64,000 nucleotides of DNA from Kineosporia succinea (GTDB lineage Bacteria; Actinomycetota; Actinomycetes; Actinomycetales; Kineosporiaceae), in NCBI RefSeq assembly GCF_030811555.1, contig NZ_JAUSQZ010000001.1, forward strand, positions 3,717,241 to 3,781,240, in the 5' to 3' direction. This document shows positions 30,407 to 39,340 of the stretch, one piece after another. The notes below the pieces were generated by a model. The model did no database searches and was not told where the DNA came from. It saw only the letters and a list, made by a program, of their open reading frames with translations. The first letter of the stretch is position 1; each line of letters starts with the position of its first letter. Both the position numbers and the translations under genes were made by a program.

Positions 30407-31566
30407 GCATGACGACGCAGGCCCCGGGGGCGGCCGGATACCTGGCCGCGGTACGCACGGAGCTGAGGGATCTCGGCCCCGACGAGATCGACGAGCTGAC
30501 CGGGGGACTCGAGGCCGACCTGGCCGACGCGCTCGCCGCCGGTGACCAGACGCCCGAGGAGCTGTTCGGCCCGCCCGCCGCGTACGCCGACGAACTGCGT
30601 GCGGCCGCCGGTCTTCCGCCCCGGCCCTCGCAACGGCGCCGGGCCTCGCTCACCGCCAAAATGCGGGGCCAGGTGGACCGTTACGTGTCGCCGGCGCTGG
30701 CCTGGTTCGACGAGCAGCCGTGGAGTCCGGAGGTGCGCGCGTTCGGCGTCACCTGCCGTCCGCTGTGGTGGGCGTTCCGGGCCTACGTGCTCTACCAGCT
30801 GCTGGTCCAGCTCGGATCCGGCCCGGCGCAGTGGGTTCCGCAGTCGTTCGGGCAGTGGTTCCTGCTCGTGCTGCTGGTCGTGCTGAGTATCGAGGCGGGG
30901 CGCCACGACTGGCGCTCGCGCGGTCGCTACCAGGGCTACGCGGTCGTCGGTGCGAACGGGCTCGGCGGGCTCATGCTGTTCCTCGCCTTCTGCGGAGCAC
31001 TCAGTGGCACGCAGGTGGGCCTGATGCCGGTGAACTCCACGCAGTACGCCGATGTCACCTACGTCGACCAGTCGAGCACCGAGGGAGTCGTGAACAACGG
31101 GCACCTGGTGCGCAACATCTTCCCGTACGACGCCGACGGCAACCCGCTGACCGACGTGCAGCTCTTCGACGACCAGGGGCAGGTGCTCGTCCCGGCCGAG
31201 AAGGTCTGGAGCGAGGACGACTACGACGGTGGGTACGCCGAGGTCGAGAGCGCGCCGGCCACCCGTGATGACGGCTCGGAGCGCTACAACGTCTACCCGC
31301 TGCGGGAGAGCGTCACCCGCTACGGCTTCGACGGTGGCGACAGCACGACCGAGGTGCGCGACGCCCAGGCCCCGGACCGGATGCAGTACCCGGTGAAGCA
31401 GGCGGCCGGTGGTGAGACCCCCGGTCCCGCCGTGACCTCCAGCCCGGGCGCTACCTCCAGCCCGGGCGCGACGTCCGGCCCGGCCGCCACCCCGAGCCCG
31501 GATGTCACCCCGAGCCCGGATGTCACCCTGACCGGCCCGGCCTCGACTTCGGGCGACGGGCAATGA
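30403..31566 (+). CDS. HAAS (DUF1700-like) membrane protein, PadR partner
   Basis: The 387-residue protein starts with an alpha-helical HAAS-type domain (about 10-75, TELRDLGPDEIDELTGGLEADL and TPEELFGPPAAYADELRAAAG) and then has two or three membrane segments (about 125-215). An outer domain with acidic stretches (about 215-345) follows. It ends in a Ser/Pro/Thr tail with short repeats (SSPGAT, TPSPDV). Translation is coupled to padR. HAAS proteins of PadR pairs are thought to sense the membrane or regulate the repressor; the exact job is unknown. Confidence 0.78.
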   Translation: MSMTTQAPGAAGYLAAVRTELRDLGPDEIDELTGGLEADLADALAAGDQTPEELFGPPAAYADELRAAAGLPPRPSQRRRASLTAKMRGQVDRYVSPALAWFDEQPWSPEVRAFGVTCRPLWWAFRAYVLYQLLVQLGSGPAQWVPQSFGQWFLLVLLVVLSIEAGRHDWRSRGRYQGYAVVGANGLGGLMLFLAFCGALSGTQVGLMPVNSTQYADVTYVDQSSTEGVVNNGHLVRNIFPYDADGNPLTDVQLFDDQGQVLVPAEKVWSEDDYDGGYAEVESAPATRDDGSERYNVYPLRESVTRYGFDGGDSTTEVRDAQAPDRMQYPVKQAAGGETPGPAVTSSPGATSSPGATSGPAATPSPDVTPSPDVTLTGPASTSGDGQ

Positions 31567-31751
31567 CCGCGACGATCTCCGAAAGCACCGTGACGGAACA
31601 CGTCTCAGCCGGCCGGTCCCGGCTCCGACATGGTGAACGAGCCGACCGGCGGCCTCGAGGCCGACCCGGGCGAGGCCTCAGGTGGTGATGGCCGTAGCGG
31701 GGGAGCGGTCCTGGTCTGTCTGAGTCGGGAAAGCACCCGAAACACGGCGCG

Positions 31752-31782
31752 GGCGGCGGGCTCCGGAGGGGAGCCCGCCGCC
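31752..31782. terminator. Hairpin terminator between convergent genes
   Basis: GGCGGCGGGCTCC (31752-31764) pairs perfectly over 13 bases with GGAGCCCGCCGCC (31770-31782) around a five-base loop. It lies 17 bases beyond the protease stop on the minus strand; on that strand GTGTTTCGGGTGCTTT follows. Confidence 0.75.
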
Positions 31783-31798
31783 TGCGTCCGTTACGGGA

Positions 31799-33493
31799 CT
31801 ACAGCTTGCCCGTCACCGCCGCCTTCGCGTTGACGATGCCGTGACCGTAGAAGCCGTTGTCCGACTTCGGGCCCTCACACGTGGCGTACGAGTCCACGAC
31901 CGCACCGGTCGTCAGGATCCGGTGGTAGTGGAACGTGCGCGGGTTCGGGCAGGCCGTCTCGGTGGCCGACTTCAGCACCTTGGCCTCGGTCTTGTCCGGG
32001 TCGAGACCCAGCCCGCTCTTGTCCTTCTTGCCGTACTCGCTGACCACCAGGGCGGCCACACCCGCGGCGTGCGGCGAGGCCATCGAGGTGCCCTGCAGGT
32101 ACTGGTAGTAGCCGCAGACCGAGCCCTTGCAGGACTTCAGCACGGCGGTGTTGGTCGGCTCACCGTTCTCGTCGATGTCACCGTTCTCGATCGCCAGGTG
32201 CTTCGGGTAGGCCCCGAGCACCGCGTTGGCGATGTTCCGGGTGCCGTCGGCGGTGTCGTAGGTGTCACCACCCGGGGCGGCGACGTCGGTCTCCTGCGTG
32301 CCGTAGTTCGAGTAGTAGGCCTTGCGCTTGCTCGGCCCGGTCGAGCTGACCGTCAGCACGCCCTTGCTCTCGGCCGGCACGTTGATGCACGAGTTGTCGA
32401 TCGTGCGGGTCTTCGCGGCACCTTCCGGGTAGTTGGGCGAAACCGTGTCGGTGGTGGGGTTGTTCAGGTCGGTCGCCTCGTTGCCCTCGGCCGAGACCGG
32501 CAGAACGCCCTTGTTCCGGGCGTAGTTCAGGGCCCGCTGCACCGCGGTGCGGGTGACCTGCTGCTGACGCTGTTCCTCGGCGGAGTCGGCCGGGTTGTTC
32601 GTGCAGTTGAACAGCCACGGGTCGACGTAGTAGCTCATGTTCACCACGTCCACGCCGATGTCGCCGGCGTAGGTCAGGGCGTCGAGTGTGGCCTGCAGGA
32701 AGAAGTAGCCCGAGTCCTGGCCCGCCCGGATGTTCACCAGCGTCACGTCGGGCGCCACGCCGGCGATGCCGATGCCGTTCACCGGCGAGGCGATGGTGCT
32801 GGCCACGTGGGTGCCGTGCCCGCCGTCGTCGACATCGGCCGGGTCCTTGCAGCTCGCGACCTCGCACTCGCCGTCGATCGCCGGGATGTCGGTGACGAAG
32901 TTGCGCGAGAGCTTCTTGCTGAAGTTCGGCGCGATGTCCGGGTGCGACCCGTCGACACCGGTGTCGATCACGCCGACCAGCGTCTTCTTGTCGCCGCTCT
33001 GCTTGGCGTACGAGCCCTTGGCCGTGGCGTCGATCTGCTTCATGTCCCACTGCAGATCGGCGAACGGCTCACTGCCCGCGCCCGATCCGTGGTGCGCGCC
33101 CCGGCCCGAGGTCTTCGGGGCGTCGGCCCGCAGCTGCTCGATCTGGAACTGGTCGGCCTGCTTGAGTTCCGGTGCGCGGCCGATGATCTCGTTGGCCGCC
33201 GCCCCGAGAACGGTCGAGTCGGCGTTGACCTTCGCCCCGAAGTCGGCCCGGCTGCTGCGGGCCACCACGTAGCCGAGTGCGGAATTGTCTGCGACCACGG
33301 TGCCGCCGGCCCTCTCGACGGCCGCCTTCGCCGCCAGGGAGCCTGAATTCGCGTCCTGCAGAACGATGTACTCGGTCGCGGTGGTGCTCGCGGCCGTGGT
33401 GACGGGTGCTGCCGAGGCCGGGGTGGTGGCCACGAGCAGGGCGCCGGTGACGGCGGTCAACGCTGTCACCATGCAGACGCCGAGTTGTCGCAT
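31799..33493 (-). CDS. Secreted subtilisin-family (S8) serine protease
   Basis: The 564-residue protein has a signal peptide (about 1-29, ending ASA-AP) and an inhibitor-I9-like propeptide (about 40-120, TEYIVLQD to AKVNADSTVLG). The S8 catalytic domain has all three active residues: Asp in GVIDTGVDGSHPDI, His in GGHGTHVASTI and Ser in GTSMASPHAAGVAAL. The oxyanion Asn is in the AEGNE region (VSAEGNEATD). It is a secreted peptidase, probably active after propeptide removal. A 232-base gap with a hairpin separates it from the convergent HAAS gene. Confidence 0.93.
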   Translation of the reverse strand: MRQLGVCMVTALTAVTGALLVATTPASAAPVTTAASTTATEYIVLQDANSGSLAAKAAVERAGGTVVADNSALGYVVARSSRADFGAKVNADSTVLGAAANEIIGRAPELKQADQFQIEQLRADAPKTSGRGAHHGSGAGSEPFADLQWDMKQIDATAKGSYAKQSGDKKTLVGVIDTGVDGSHPDIAPNFSKKLSRNFVTDIPAIDGECEVASCKDPADVDDGGHGTHVASTIASPVNGIGIAGVAPDVTLVNIRAGQDSGYFFLQATLDALTYAGDIGVDVVNMSYYVDPWLFNCTNNPADSAEEQRQQQVTRTAVQRALNYARNKGVLPVSAEGNEATDLNNPTTDTVSPNYPEGAAKTRTIDNSCINVPAESKGVLTVSSTGPSKRKAYYSNYGTQETDVAAPGGDTYDTADGTRNIANAVLGAYPKHLAIENGDIDENGEPTNTAVLKSCKGSVCGYYQYLQGTSMASPHAAGVAALVVSEYGKKDKSGLGLDPDKTEAKVLKSATETACPNPRTFHYHRILTTGAVVDSYATCEGPKSDNGFYGHGIVNAKAAVTGKL

Positions 33494-33739
33494 CGAATCT
33501 GTCCCTTCGTCGCGGAGCTTCGCGGTGGAACTTCAGTGCGCATACCGGATGACTTATATCGGTTCTTCCGTCCGGTTTGAATGGATAGTGAAGAATTTTC
33601 TGCCGGAAGGTGGCGAAGGATACGGCGACAGGTTCGTCAAGACCCCCTTCCGAAGGTGGCGTGCACGACAAATCCGGTCCCGTCAAGACCTTTCGCTCCG
33701 GACGACCATGGGAGACCGGGTAGCTGAAGGAGGCTGACG

Positions 33740-35521
33740 ATGGCGCGGCAGATACAGACCGTCGGGGTGATCGGGCTGGGCACCATGGGGGCGGGCATCG
33801 CGGAGGTCCTCGCCCGTCACGGTCACGACGTGGTCGGGGTGGAGATGGATGACGCGGCGGTGGACCGGGCGCGCGGGCGCCTGGAAGCGTCGACGCACCG
33901 GGCGGTGGAGCGGGGCAAGCTGACCGCCGACGACCGCACGGCGCTGTTGCGCCGCATCCGTCTCGCGACCGACGTGGTGCACCTGGCCGACGCCGATCTG
34001 GTGATCGAGGCGGTGCCGGAGACGCTCGCGCTGAAGCAGCGGGTGCTCGCGCAGGCCGATGCGGTGGTGCGGCCGGACACGGTGCTGGCCACCAACACCT
34101 CCAGCCTTCCGGTCACCGAGATCGCTGTCGCCACAGGCAATCCGCGCCGGGTGGTGGGTCTGCACTTCTTCAACCCGGCGCCGGTGCAGGGGCTCGTCGA
34201 GGTGGTGCGCACGGTGGTGAGCGACGAGGACGTGGTGGACGACGCGGCGGCCCTGGTGCGGGCGCTCGGCAAGGAGCCGGTGGTGGTCGGCGACCAGGCC
34301 GGGTTCATCGCGAACGCGCTGCTGTTCGGCTATCTCAACCACGCGGTGACGATGTTCGAGGCGAGGTACGCGGCTCGCGAGGACATCGACGCGGCCATGC
34401 GCCTGGGGTGCGGGTTGCCGATGGGCCCGCTCGCCCTGATGGACCTGATCGGGCTGGACACCGCCTACGAGATCCTCGACTCGCTGCACCGGCGCACGCT
34501 CGACCGTCTGCACGCGCCGGCGCCGCTGATCCGGCAGATGGTCAGTGCGGGGCGCACCGGGCGCAAGAGTGGGCGGGGCTTCTACACCTATGCGGCGCCC
34601 GGGTCTTCGGTGATGGTGGACGCGTCGGTCCCGTCGGCGCCCGAGGTCACCTCCGGGGGTGAGGAGGGGGCGGACGTCCGCCGGGTCGGCGTGGTCGGCA
34701 CGGGGACGATGGCGACCGGGATCGTGGAGGTGCTCGCGGTCGGGGGCCTGGACGTGCTGTTCGCCGGGCGCGGCATGGAGAAGGTGGAGGCGGTGCGGGC
34801 CCGGCTGAGACGCAACCTGGAGCGGTCGGTGGCCAAGGGACGGCTGACGCCGGAACAGCGCGACGAGGCCCTGGCCCGGGTGCGGGGCACGACCGCGCTG
34901 GACGACCTGCGCGACGTCGACCTGGTGATCGAGGCCGTCGTCGAGGATCTCGGCGTCAAGCAGGCCCTGTTCCGCGAACTCGACCGGATCTGCCGGGAGG
35001 GGGCCGTGCTGGCGACCACCACGTCCTCACTCGGGGTCATCGAATGCGCGGCCGTGACGAGGCGGCCACAGGACGTGGTCGGCATTCATTTCTTCAACCC
35101 GGCCCCGGCGATGAAACTCGTCGAGGTGGTCAGCACGGTTTCGACCTCGCAGCGTGTGACTCTGACCGCTCTGAAACTGTGCCGCCGAATTCGTAAGCAT
35201 CCTGTTACCTGTAGCGACCGGGCCGGGTTCATCGTCAACGCCCTGCTGTTCCCGTATCTCAACAATGCCGTCAAGATGCTCTCCGCCCACTATGCCGATG
35301 CGGGTGACATCGACCGGGCCATGCGGCTGGGCTGCGGATATCCGATGGGCCCGTTCGAGCTTCTGGACGTGGTGGGCCTGGATGTATCACTGGCCATCGA
35401 GAAGGTTCTCTATCTGGAGTTCCGTGAACCAGGCTTCGCCCCGTCACCGATGTTGCAGCACCTCGTCACAGCGGGTTATCTGGGGCGTAAATCTGGGCGC
35501 GGATTCCGTACGTACGGCTAG
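33740..35521 (+). CDS. Duplicated 3-hydroxyacyl-CoA (3-hydroxybutyryl-CoA) dehydrogenase
   Basis: The enzyme interconverts 3-hydroxyacyl-CoA and 3-ketoacyl-CoA with NAD(P). The 593-residue protein is two complete dehydrogenase units in tandem. Unit 1 (about 1-285) has VIGLGTMGAGIAEVLARHG and VGLHFFNPAPVQGLVEVV. Unit 2 (about 310-593) has VGVVGTGTMATGIVEVLAVGG and VGIHFFNPAPAMKLVEVVS. Each ends in a helical domain with GCGLPMGPLALMDLIGLD or GCGYPMGPFELLDVVGLD. A single unit is normally about 285 residues. Unit 2's NAD loop is altered (ATGI for AGI), so the halves may have different roles. The start has AGGAGG upstream. Confidence 0.92.
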   Translation: MARQIQTVGVIGLGTMGAGIAEVLARHGHDVVGVEMDDAAVDRARGRLEASTHRAVERGKLTADDRTALLRRIRLATDVVHLADADLVIEAVPETLALKQRVLAQADAVVRPDTVLATNTSSLPVTEIAVATGNPRRVVGLHFFNPAPVQGLVEVVRTVVSDEDVVDDAAALVRALGKEPVVVGDQAGFIANALLFGYLNHAVTMFEARYAAREDIDAAMRLGCGLPMGPLALMDLIGLDTAYEILDSLHRRTLDRLHAPAPLIRQMVSAGRTGRKSGRGFYTYAAPGSSVMVDASVPSAPEVTSGGEEGADVRRVGVVGTGTMATGIVEVLAVGGLDVLFAGRGMEKVEAVRARLRRNLERSVAKGRLTPEQRDEALARVRGTTALDDLRDVDLVIEAVVEDLGVKQALFRELDRICREGAVLATTTSSLGVIECAAVTRRPQDVVGIHFFNPAPAMKLVEVVSTVSTSQRVTLTALKLCRRIRKHPVTCSDRAGFIVNALLFPYLNNAVKMLSAHYADAGDIDRAMRLGCGYPMGPFELLDVVGLDVSLAIEKVLYLEFREPGFAPSPMLQHLVTAGYLGRKSGRGFRTYG

Positions 35522-35658
35522 CTCGATGCACAGCCAGTCGCAAGCTGCGGTTAGGCTGGCGCCCGATTGCGCGGATACGGCACTGCGAGCCGTTCACGGG
35601 GGCGCGACACGAGACTGTCGGTGAACTGGCAAGACCGGGCGAGATCTGTGAGGGGAAC

Positions 35659-36231
35659 GTGGTGGTGCGGCAGCCTGCCGACGCGTCGGCAGACGATGCG
35701 CACCGGTCTGTCTCCGACCAGGTGATCGGCCGGGACGTACCGGGCCCGCTGGTGTTCGAGGAGTTCGTGGCCAGTCGCGGCCCGGCTCTGGTGCGGCTGG
35801 CGCGCGGTCTGCTGCGCGACCCGTACCTGGCCGAAGACGTGGTGCAGGACGTGCTGGGCCGTGCCCTGCTGCAGTGGGCCCGGGTGAGCGCGGCCCACGA
35901 CGTCGACGCCTACGTGCGCCGGATGGTCGTGAACGCCTGCACGTCGTGGTTCCGCCGGGCCGCCCGCCGCGAGCGGGTGACCGACTCGGTGCTGGTGCTC
36001 GACATGCCCTCGGGCGACGGCTCGGAGAACCGCGCCGAGCGCGACCAGCTGATCGCCATGCTGCGCCGCCTGCCGGCCAAGCAGCGCGCGGTGCTGGTGC
36101 TGCGGCACTACGAGGGCCTGCCCGACAGCGAGATCGCGGTGCTGCTCAAGTGCAGTGAGGTGACGGTGCGCAGCAATGCCCACCGCGGCCTGGCCAAGAT
36201 GCGCGACATGATGACGTCGGTCCCGGCCTGA
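35659..36231 (+). CDS. SigE-family RNA polymerase sigma factor
   Basis: The 190-residue protein has a short leader (about 1-30), sigma region 2 (ARGLLRDPYLAEDVVQDVLGRALLQW) and region 4 (LRRLPAKQRAVLVLRHYEGLPDSEIAVLLKCSEVTVRSNAHRGLAKMR), without region 1.1 or 3. This is the ECF-like SigE group common in actinobacteria. GTG 35659 follows AGGGGAAC. No anti-sigma gene is adjacent: the next gene is convergent, four bases after the stop. Its stimulus is not visible in the sequence. Confidence 0.9.
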   Translation: MVVRQPADASADDAHRSVSDQVIGRDVPGPLVFEEFVASRGPALVRLARGLLRDPYLAEDVVQDVLGRALLQWARVSAAHDVDAYVRRMVVNACTSWFRRAARRERVTDSVLVLDMPSGDGSENRAERDQLIAMLRRLPAKQRAVLVLRHYEGLPDSEIAVLLKCSEVTVRSNAHRGLAKMRDMMTSVPA

Positions 36232-36235
36232 GCCC

Positions 36236-36598
36236 TCAGGGCGTGACGTCGTAGCCGTCGAACCCGGGCACCGCAGCGGTGACGAACGGGATCGCCGCGA
36301 CCACCGCGTCCACCGTTATGGGCCCGTAGAAATGCGGGAAAGGACGCTCGGAGCCGGGCACCTCGTCCCACCGCAGGGGCGACGGGCACCGCTCGGCGTC
36401 GACCACCAGCAGCACCAGCTGCGACGGCTCCAGGTCGGCGTAGAACCCGGCATGGACGCCCTCGACCTGGCCGGCCGCCGAGCAGTGGATGAACCCCTGC
36501 TCGGCCAGCGTGAGTCCCCGCGTGGAGATCTCGTACGACCCCGACGACACGGCGGCCGCCCAGTCGGTGCTCAGGGCGATGTGCAGTACGCGGGTCAC
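36236..36598 (-). CDS. DUF952 family protein
   Basis: The 120-residue soluble protein has LHIALSTDWAAAVSSGSYEIS near the start, EQGFIHCSAAGQVEGV and RPFPHFYGPI, the conserved DUF952 pattern. The family has a small alpha/beta fold of unknown function, found near ADP-ribosyl-type enzymes in some genomes. The gene begins inside the last four bases of the AI-2E permease gene (ATGA), so the two are co-translated. It is convergent with the sigma factor gene, with only four bases between the stop codons. Confidence 0.85.
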   Translation of the reverse strand: MTRVLHIALSTDWAAAVSSGSYEISTRGLTLAEQGFIHCSAAGQVEGVHAGFYADLEPSQLVLLVVDAERCPSPLRWDEVPGSERPFPHFYGPITVDAVVAAIPFVTAAVPGFDGYDVTP

Positions 36599-37824
36599 GC
36601 GCGCTCCTGACGGGGGATGAGGACCTCCTGGATGATCAGGAGGATGGCGGCGGCGATCGGGATGGCGATGAGCGCGCCCAGCACACCGAGCAGCGCACCG
36701 CCGCCGAAGGCCGCGATCAGCGCCACCGCCCCGGGCACGGCCACCGTGCGGGACATGATGCGCGGGGCGATGAGGTAGTTCTCGACCTGCTGGTAGATCA
36801 CGTAGTAGATGGCCGCGACGACCGCGATCTGCACCGACTGGAACAGCCCGACCAGCACCACGAGCACCGCGCCGATGGTGGCACCGACGAGCGGGATCAG
36901 CCCGAGCACGCCGACCACGAAGGCCAGCACGGCGGCGTAGGGGATGCCGAGGATCGTCATCATCACGAAGCTGCAGACGCCGTTGATCGTGGCGACGGCG
37001 ACCTGCCCGGCCACGTAACCACCGATGCGCTTGATGATCTCGTCGCCCAGCGCCCGCACCCGGGTGCGGCGGCTGCGCGGCACGAGGCGGTAACCGGCCT
37101 CGGCGATGTTGTTCAGCGAGGCCAGGAAGTACAGGGTCAGGATCAGCACGGTGAAGGTGCTGGCCAGGCCGGACAGCACCGCCTTGCCGGCGCCGAGCAC
37201 CCCGCCGAACACCTGCATCACGGTCTCGCCGTTGCTGGCCCGGTCGCGGATCTGCTTGCTGAGGTTGTCGATCACGCCGTACTGCGCGTTCAGGTCGTTG
37301 ATCCAGGGCGTCTTCGTCAGGTTGTCGATCTGGTCGGGCGCCGAGTTCACCAGCTCGGTGGCCTGGTCGACCATGTCCGGGATGATGATGGCCGCGAAGC
37401 CGCCGAAAATGCCGATCACCACGACGAACACGATGGCCACCGAGGCGCCGCGCCGCAGGCCCTGGCGCTGCAGGTAGCGCACCACCGGGTCGAGGCCGAC
37501 GGCCAGGAACGCGGCGATGACGACCAGCGTGATGGTCTGCGACAGGTCGGCCACGATCTTCATCAGCTGGAACGCCAGCAGCGCGCCGATGGTGGCGATG
37601 AAGCCGAAGTAGAACGGGTTGTTGGTGTTGATCGGCGGGCCGGGGCGGCCGAACTTGGGGTCGCCCTTCACCGGCTCGCCCAGCGGCGGCGGCGTCGGCA
37701 GGGTCGATTCCTCGGGTTCACCCGCCGGGTGCTCGGGAGTCGACTCCTTCACCCGCCCGGGCTCGGCGGTGGGGGGTTCCGCGCCCAGGGCGGACTGGTG
37801 GTCGGGGTCCGACTGCTGCGACAC
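36595..37824 (-). CDS. AI-2E/PerM-family membrane transporter
   Basis: The 409-residue protein has a Pro/Glu-rich N-terminal region (1-75) and about seven or eight membrane helices arranged as in the AI-2E (PerM/TqsA) family. Helices lie at about 80-98, 102-120, 130-165, 230-250 and in four more C-terminal segments. VLGLIPLVGATIGAVLVVLVGL near 315 is the most conserved-looking part, and the final helix is IPIAAAILLIIQEVLIP. The family is linked to quorum-signal or ion export; the substrate here is unknown. Confidence 0.88.
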   Translation of the reverse strand: MSQQSDPDHQSALGAEPPTAEPGRVKESTPEHPAGEPEESTLPTPPPLGEPVKGDPKFGRPGPPINTNNPFYFGFIATIGALLAFQLMKIVADLSQTITLVVIAAFLAVGLDPVVRYLQRQGLRRGASVAIVFVVVIGIFGGFAAIIIPDMVDQATELVNSAPDQIDNLTKTPWINDLNAQYGVIDNLSKQIRDRASNGETVMQVFGGVLGAGKAVLSGLASTFTVLILTLYFLASLNNIAEAGYRLVPRSRRTRVRALGDEIIKRIGGYVAGQVAVATINGVCSFVMMTILGIPYAAVLAFVVGVLGLIPLVGATIGAVLVVLVGLFQSVQIAVVAAIYYVIYQQVENYLIAPRIMSRTVAVPGAVALIAAFGGGALLGVLGALIAIPIAAAILLIIQEVLIPRQERA

Positions 37825-37890
37825 CGCGGGGGCTCCGTTTCAGGGTCGAAGATCGCTTCCGTGCAAGATCGCATTCTGGCCCCATACACA

Positions 37891-37925
37891 GCAACGCCGC
37901 CCGGTGAGATACCGGACGGCGTTGC
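37891..37925 (-). terminator. Hairpin terminator after the coiled-coil gene
   Basis: GCAACGCCG (37891-37899) pairs with CGGCGTTGC (37917-37925) and CCGGT with ACCGG inside it, separated by one mismatch. Loop GAGAT. It sits after the minus-strand coiled-coil gene (stop at 38005) and before the AI-2E permease start. Confidence 0.7.
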
Positions 37926-37946
37926 GGTGAGGTGAATCTCCAGACC

Positions 37947-38018
37947 CGTCCTGGCGCTTGGATCCGTCCTGGTGCTTAGACCCGGTCTAGCGCTTGGATC
38001 CGGTCTAGCGCTTGGACC
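37947..38018 (-). repeat. Four 18-bp tandem repeats across a stop codon
   Basis: Four units of 18 bases begin at 37947, 37965, 37983 and 38001; the last two differ at one base. The final (high-coordinate) unit contains the last codons and the TAG stop of the coiled-coil gene. Unit three has an in-frame second TAG, while units one and two have CAG there. Since 18 bases is six codons, unit gain or loss keeps frame. Confidence 0.85.
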
Positions 38019-39306
38019 CGGCCGGCGCGGCGTCGGGCAGCACGATCGTGCGCTGCTCGCCGTCCTGCCCGGCCTCACCCTGGGGCTCGTCCTGCGGGTT
38101 GTGCGACGCGGCCTGCGCGACCTTGTCGAGCGAACCCGCGTTCATCGGCATCCCGCCACCGAGCAGGGCGCGCAGCTGGTCGAGGTGACCGGTGATGCTG
38201 TCGCGCTGACGGATCAGCTCGTCCACCTGACGCTGTGCGGCGCGGCGGTTGCGGTCGGCCTCGCCCTTGGCCTCGGACAGCACCTTGTCGGCGTGCGCCC
38301 GGGCCTCGGCCATGACCTGGTCGGCGTTGCGGCGGGCGTTGCCCACGAGCGTCTTGGCGTGCTCGTCGGCGTCGCGGCGCACGGCCTCGGCCTGGTTGAC
38401 GGCCTTTCCGGCGCGGCTCTCGGCGGCGTTGGCGCGCTGCTCGGCCTCGGCCACCAGCTGGGTGGCCTGCCCCACGGCCTGCTCGTGACGCTCGGCGTCG
38501 AGACGCTCGGCCTCCTCGCGACGGGCGGCGAGCTTGACCTCGAGGTCGGTGCTCATCTGCTCGGCGCGGGCCCGGGCCTCTTCGAGGGCCGCGGCCGCGG
38601 ACGAGCGCATCTCCTCGGACTCGCGCTTGGCCGTGGAACGCATCTCCTCGGCGTCACGCTTGGCCGCACCCCGGGCCTCGTCGGTCTCCCGCTTGGTGGC
38701 CGCCCGGAGCTCGGTGACCTCGCGCTCGGCGGTGGCCCGCAGGCGCGCCAGCTCACGGTCGACCGTGCTGCGCTTCTCCGAGGTCTCGTGCTCGGTGACC
38801 GATTTCAGCTTGGAGGCCTCGCGCTCGGCGACGGCCAGCATCTCCTCGGCCTTGCGGGTCGCCGTGCCGACGATGTCCTCGGCCTCGGCGTTCGCGGTGT
38901 TGCGGAGCTCGGCGGTCTCGCGCTGGGCCAGGGCCGTGGCCTCGGCCGCCTCGTTCTGCGCGGCGGCGCGGTGCTGCGCCGCCTCCACCCGGGCCTGGGC
39001 GACTGCCTCCTCGGCCTCCTTGGTGGCGGCCGCGATCACGTCGCTGGCCTGCTCCTCGGCCAGGCGCAGCAACTGCTCGATGCGGGAGCCCAGGCCGCTG
39101 TACGAGGGGCGCTCAACCTCGCGCAGCTGCCGGTGGGCCTCCGCCACCTCGCCGGAAAGTTTCAGGGCGCGGGTGTCGAGTTCCTCGACGCGACCTCTGG
39201 CGTCTCGCAGGGAGGACTCCAGGGAGGCAATTCTTTCCTCCACCTGGGCGCGATCGAAACCACGCATGACGATCTGGAATCCATGGGGGCTCTGTTCGCC
39301 GGCCAC
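38005..39306 (-). CDS. Scy/FilP/DivIVA-like coiled-coil polarity protein
   Basis: The 433-residue protein is almost wholly coiled coil. The N-terminal FQIVMRGFDRAQVEERIASLE resembles a DivIVA/Scy-type head. Residues 100-365 consist of long Ala/Glu/Arg/Lys repeats (such as AEEMLAVAEREASKL and TDEARGAAKRDAEEM) with periodicity suited to filament formation. The C-terminus, DELIRQRDSITGHLDQLRALL, then an unstructured tail. In Streptomyces, Scy (about 1,300 residues) and FilP (about 310) lie next to the epimerase gene and organise tip growth. The order here is similar, but this protein has intermediate length. A role in polar growth is inferred. Confidence 0.8.
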   Translation of the reverse strand: MAGEQSPHGFQIVMRGFDRAQVEERIASLESSLRDARGRVEELDTRALKLSGEVAEAHRQLREVERPSYSGLGSRIEQLLRLAEEQASDVIAAATKEAEEAVAQARVEAAQHRAAAQNEAAEATALAQRETAELRNTANAEAEDIVGTATRKAEEMLAVAEREASKLKSVTEHETSEKRSTVDRELARLRATAEREVTELRAATKRETDEARGAAKRDAEEMRSTAKRESEEMRSSAAAALEEARARAEQMSTDLEVKLAARREEAERLDAERHEQAVGQATQLVAEAEQRANAAESRAGKAVNQAEAVRRDADEHAKTLVGNARRNADQVMAEARAHADKVLSEAKGEADRNRRAAQRQVDELIRQRDSITGHLDQLRALLGGGMPMNAGSLDKVAQAASHNPQDEPQGEAGQDGEQRTIVLPDAAPAGSKR

Positions 39307-39340
39307 TACTCAGTCCTCCCTGACGGCCCGCCGCCCGGGC

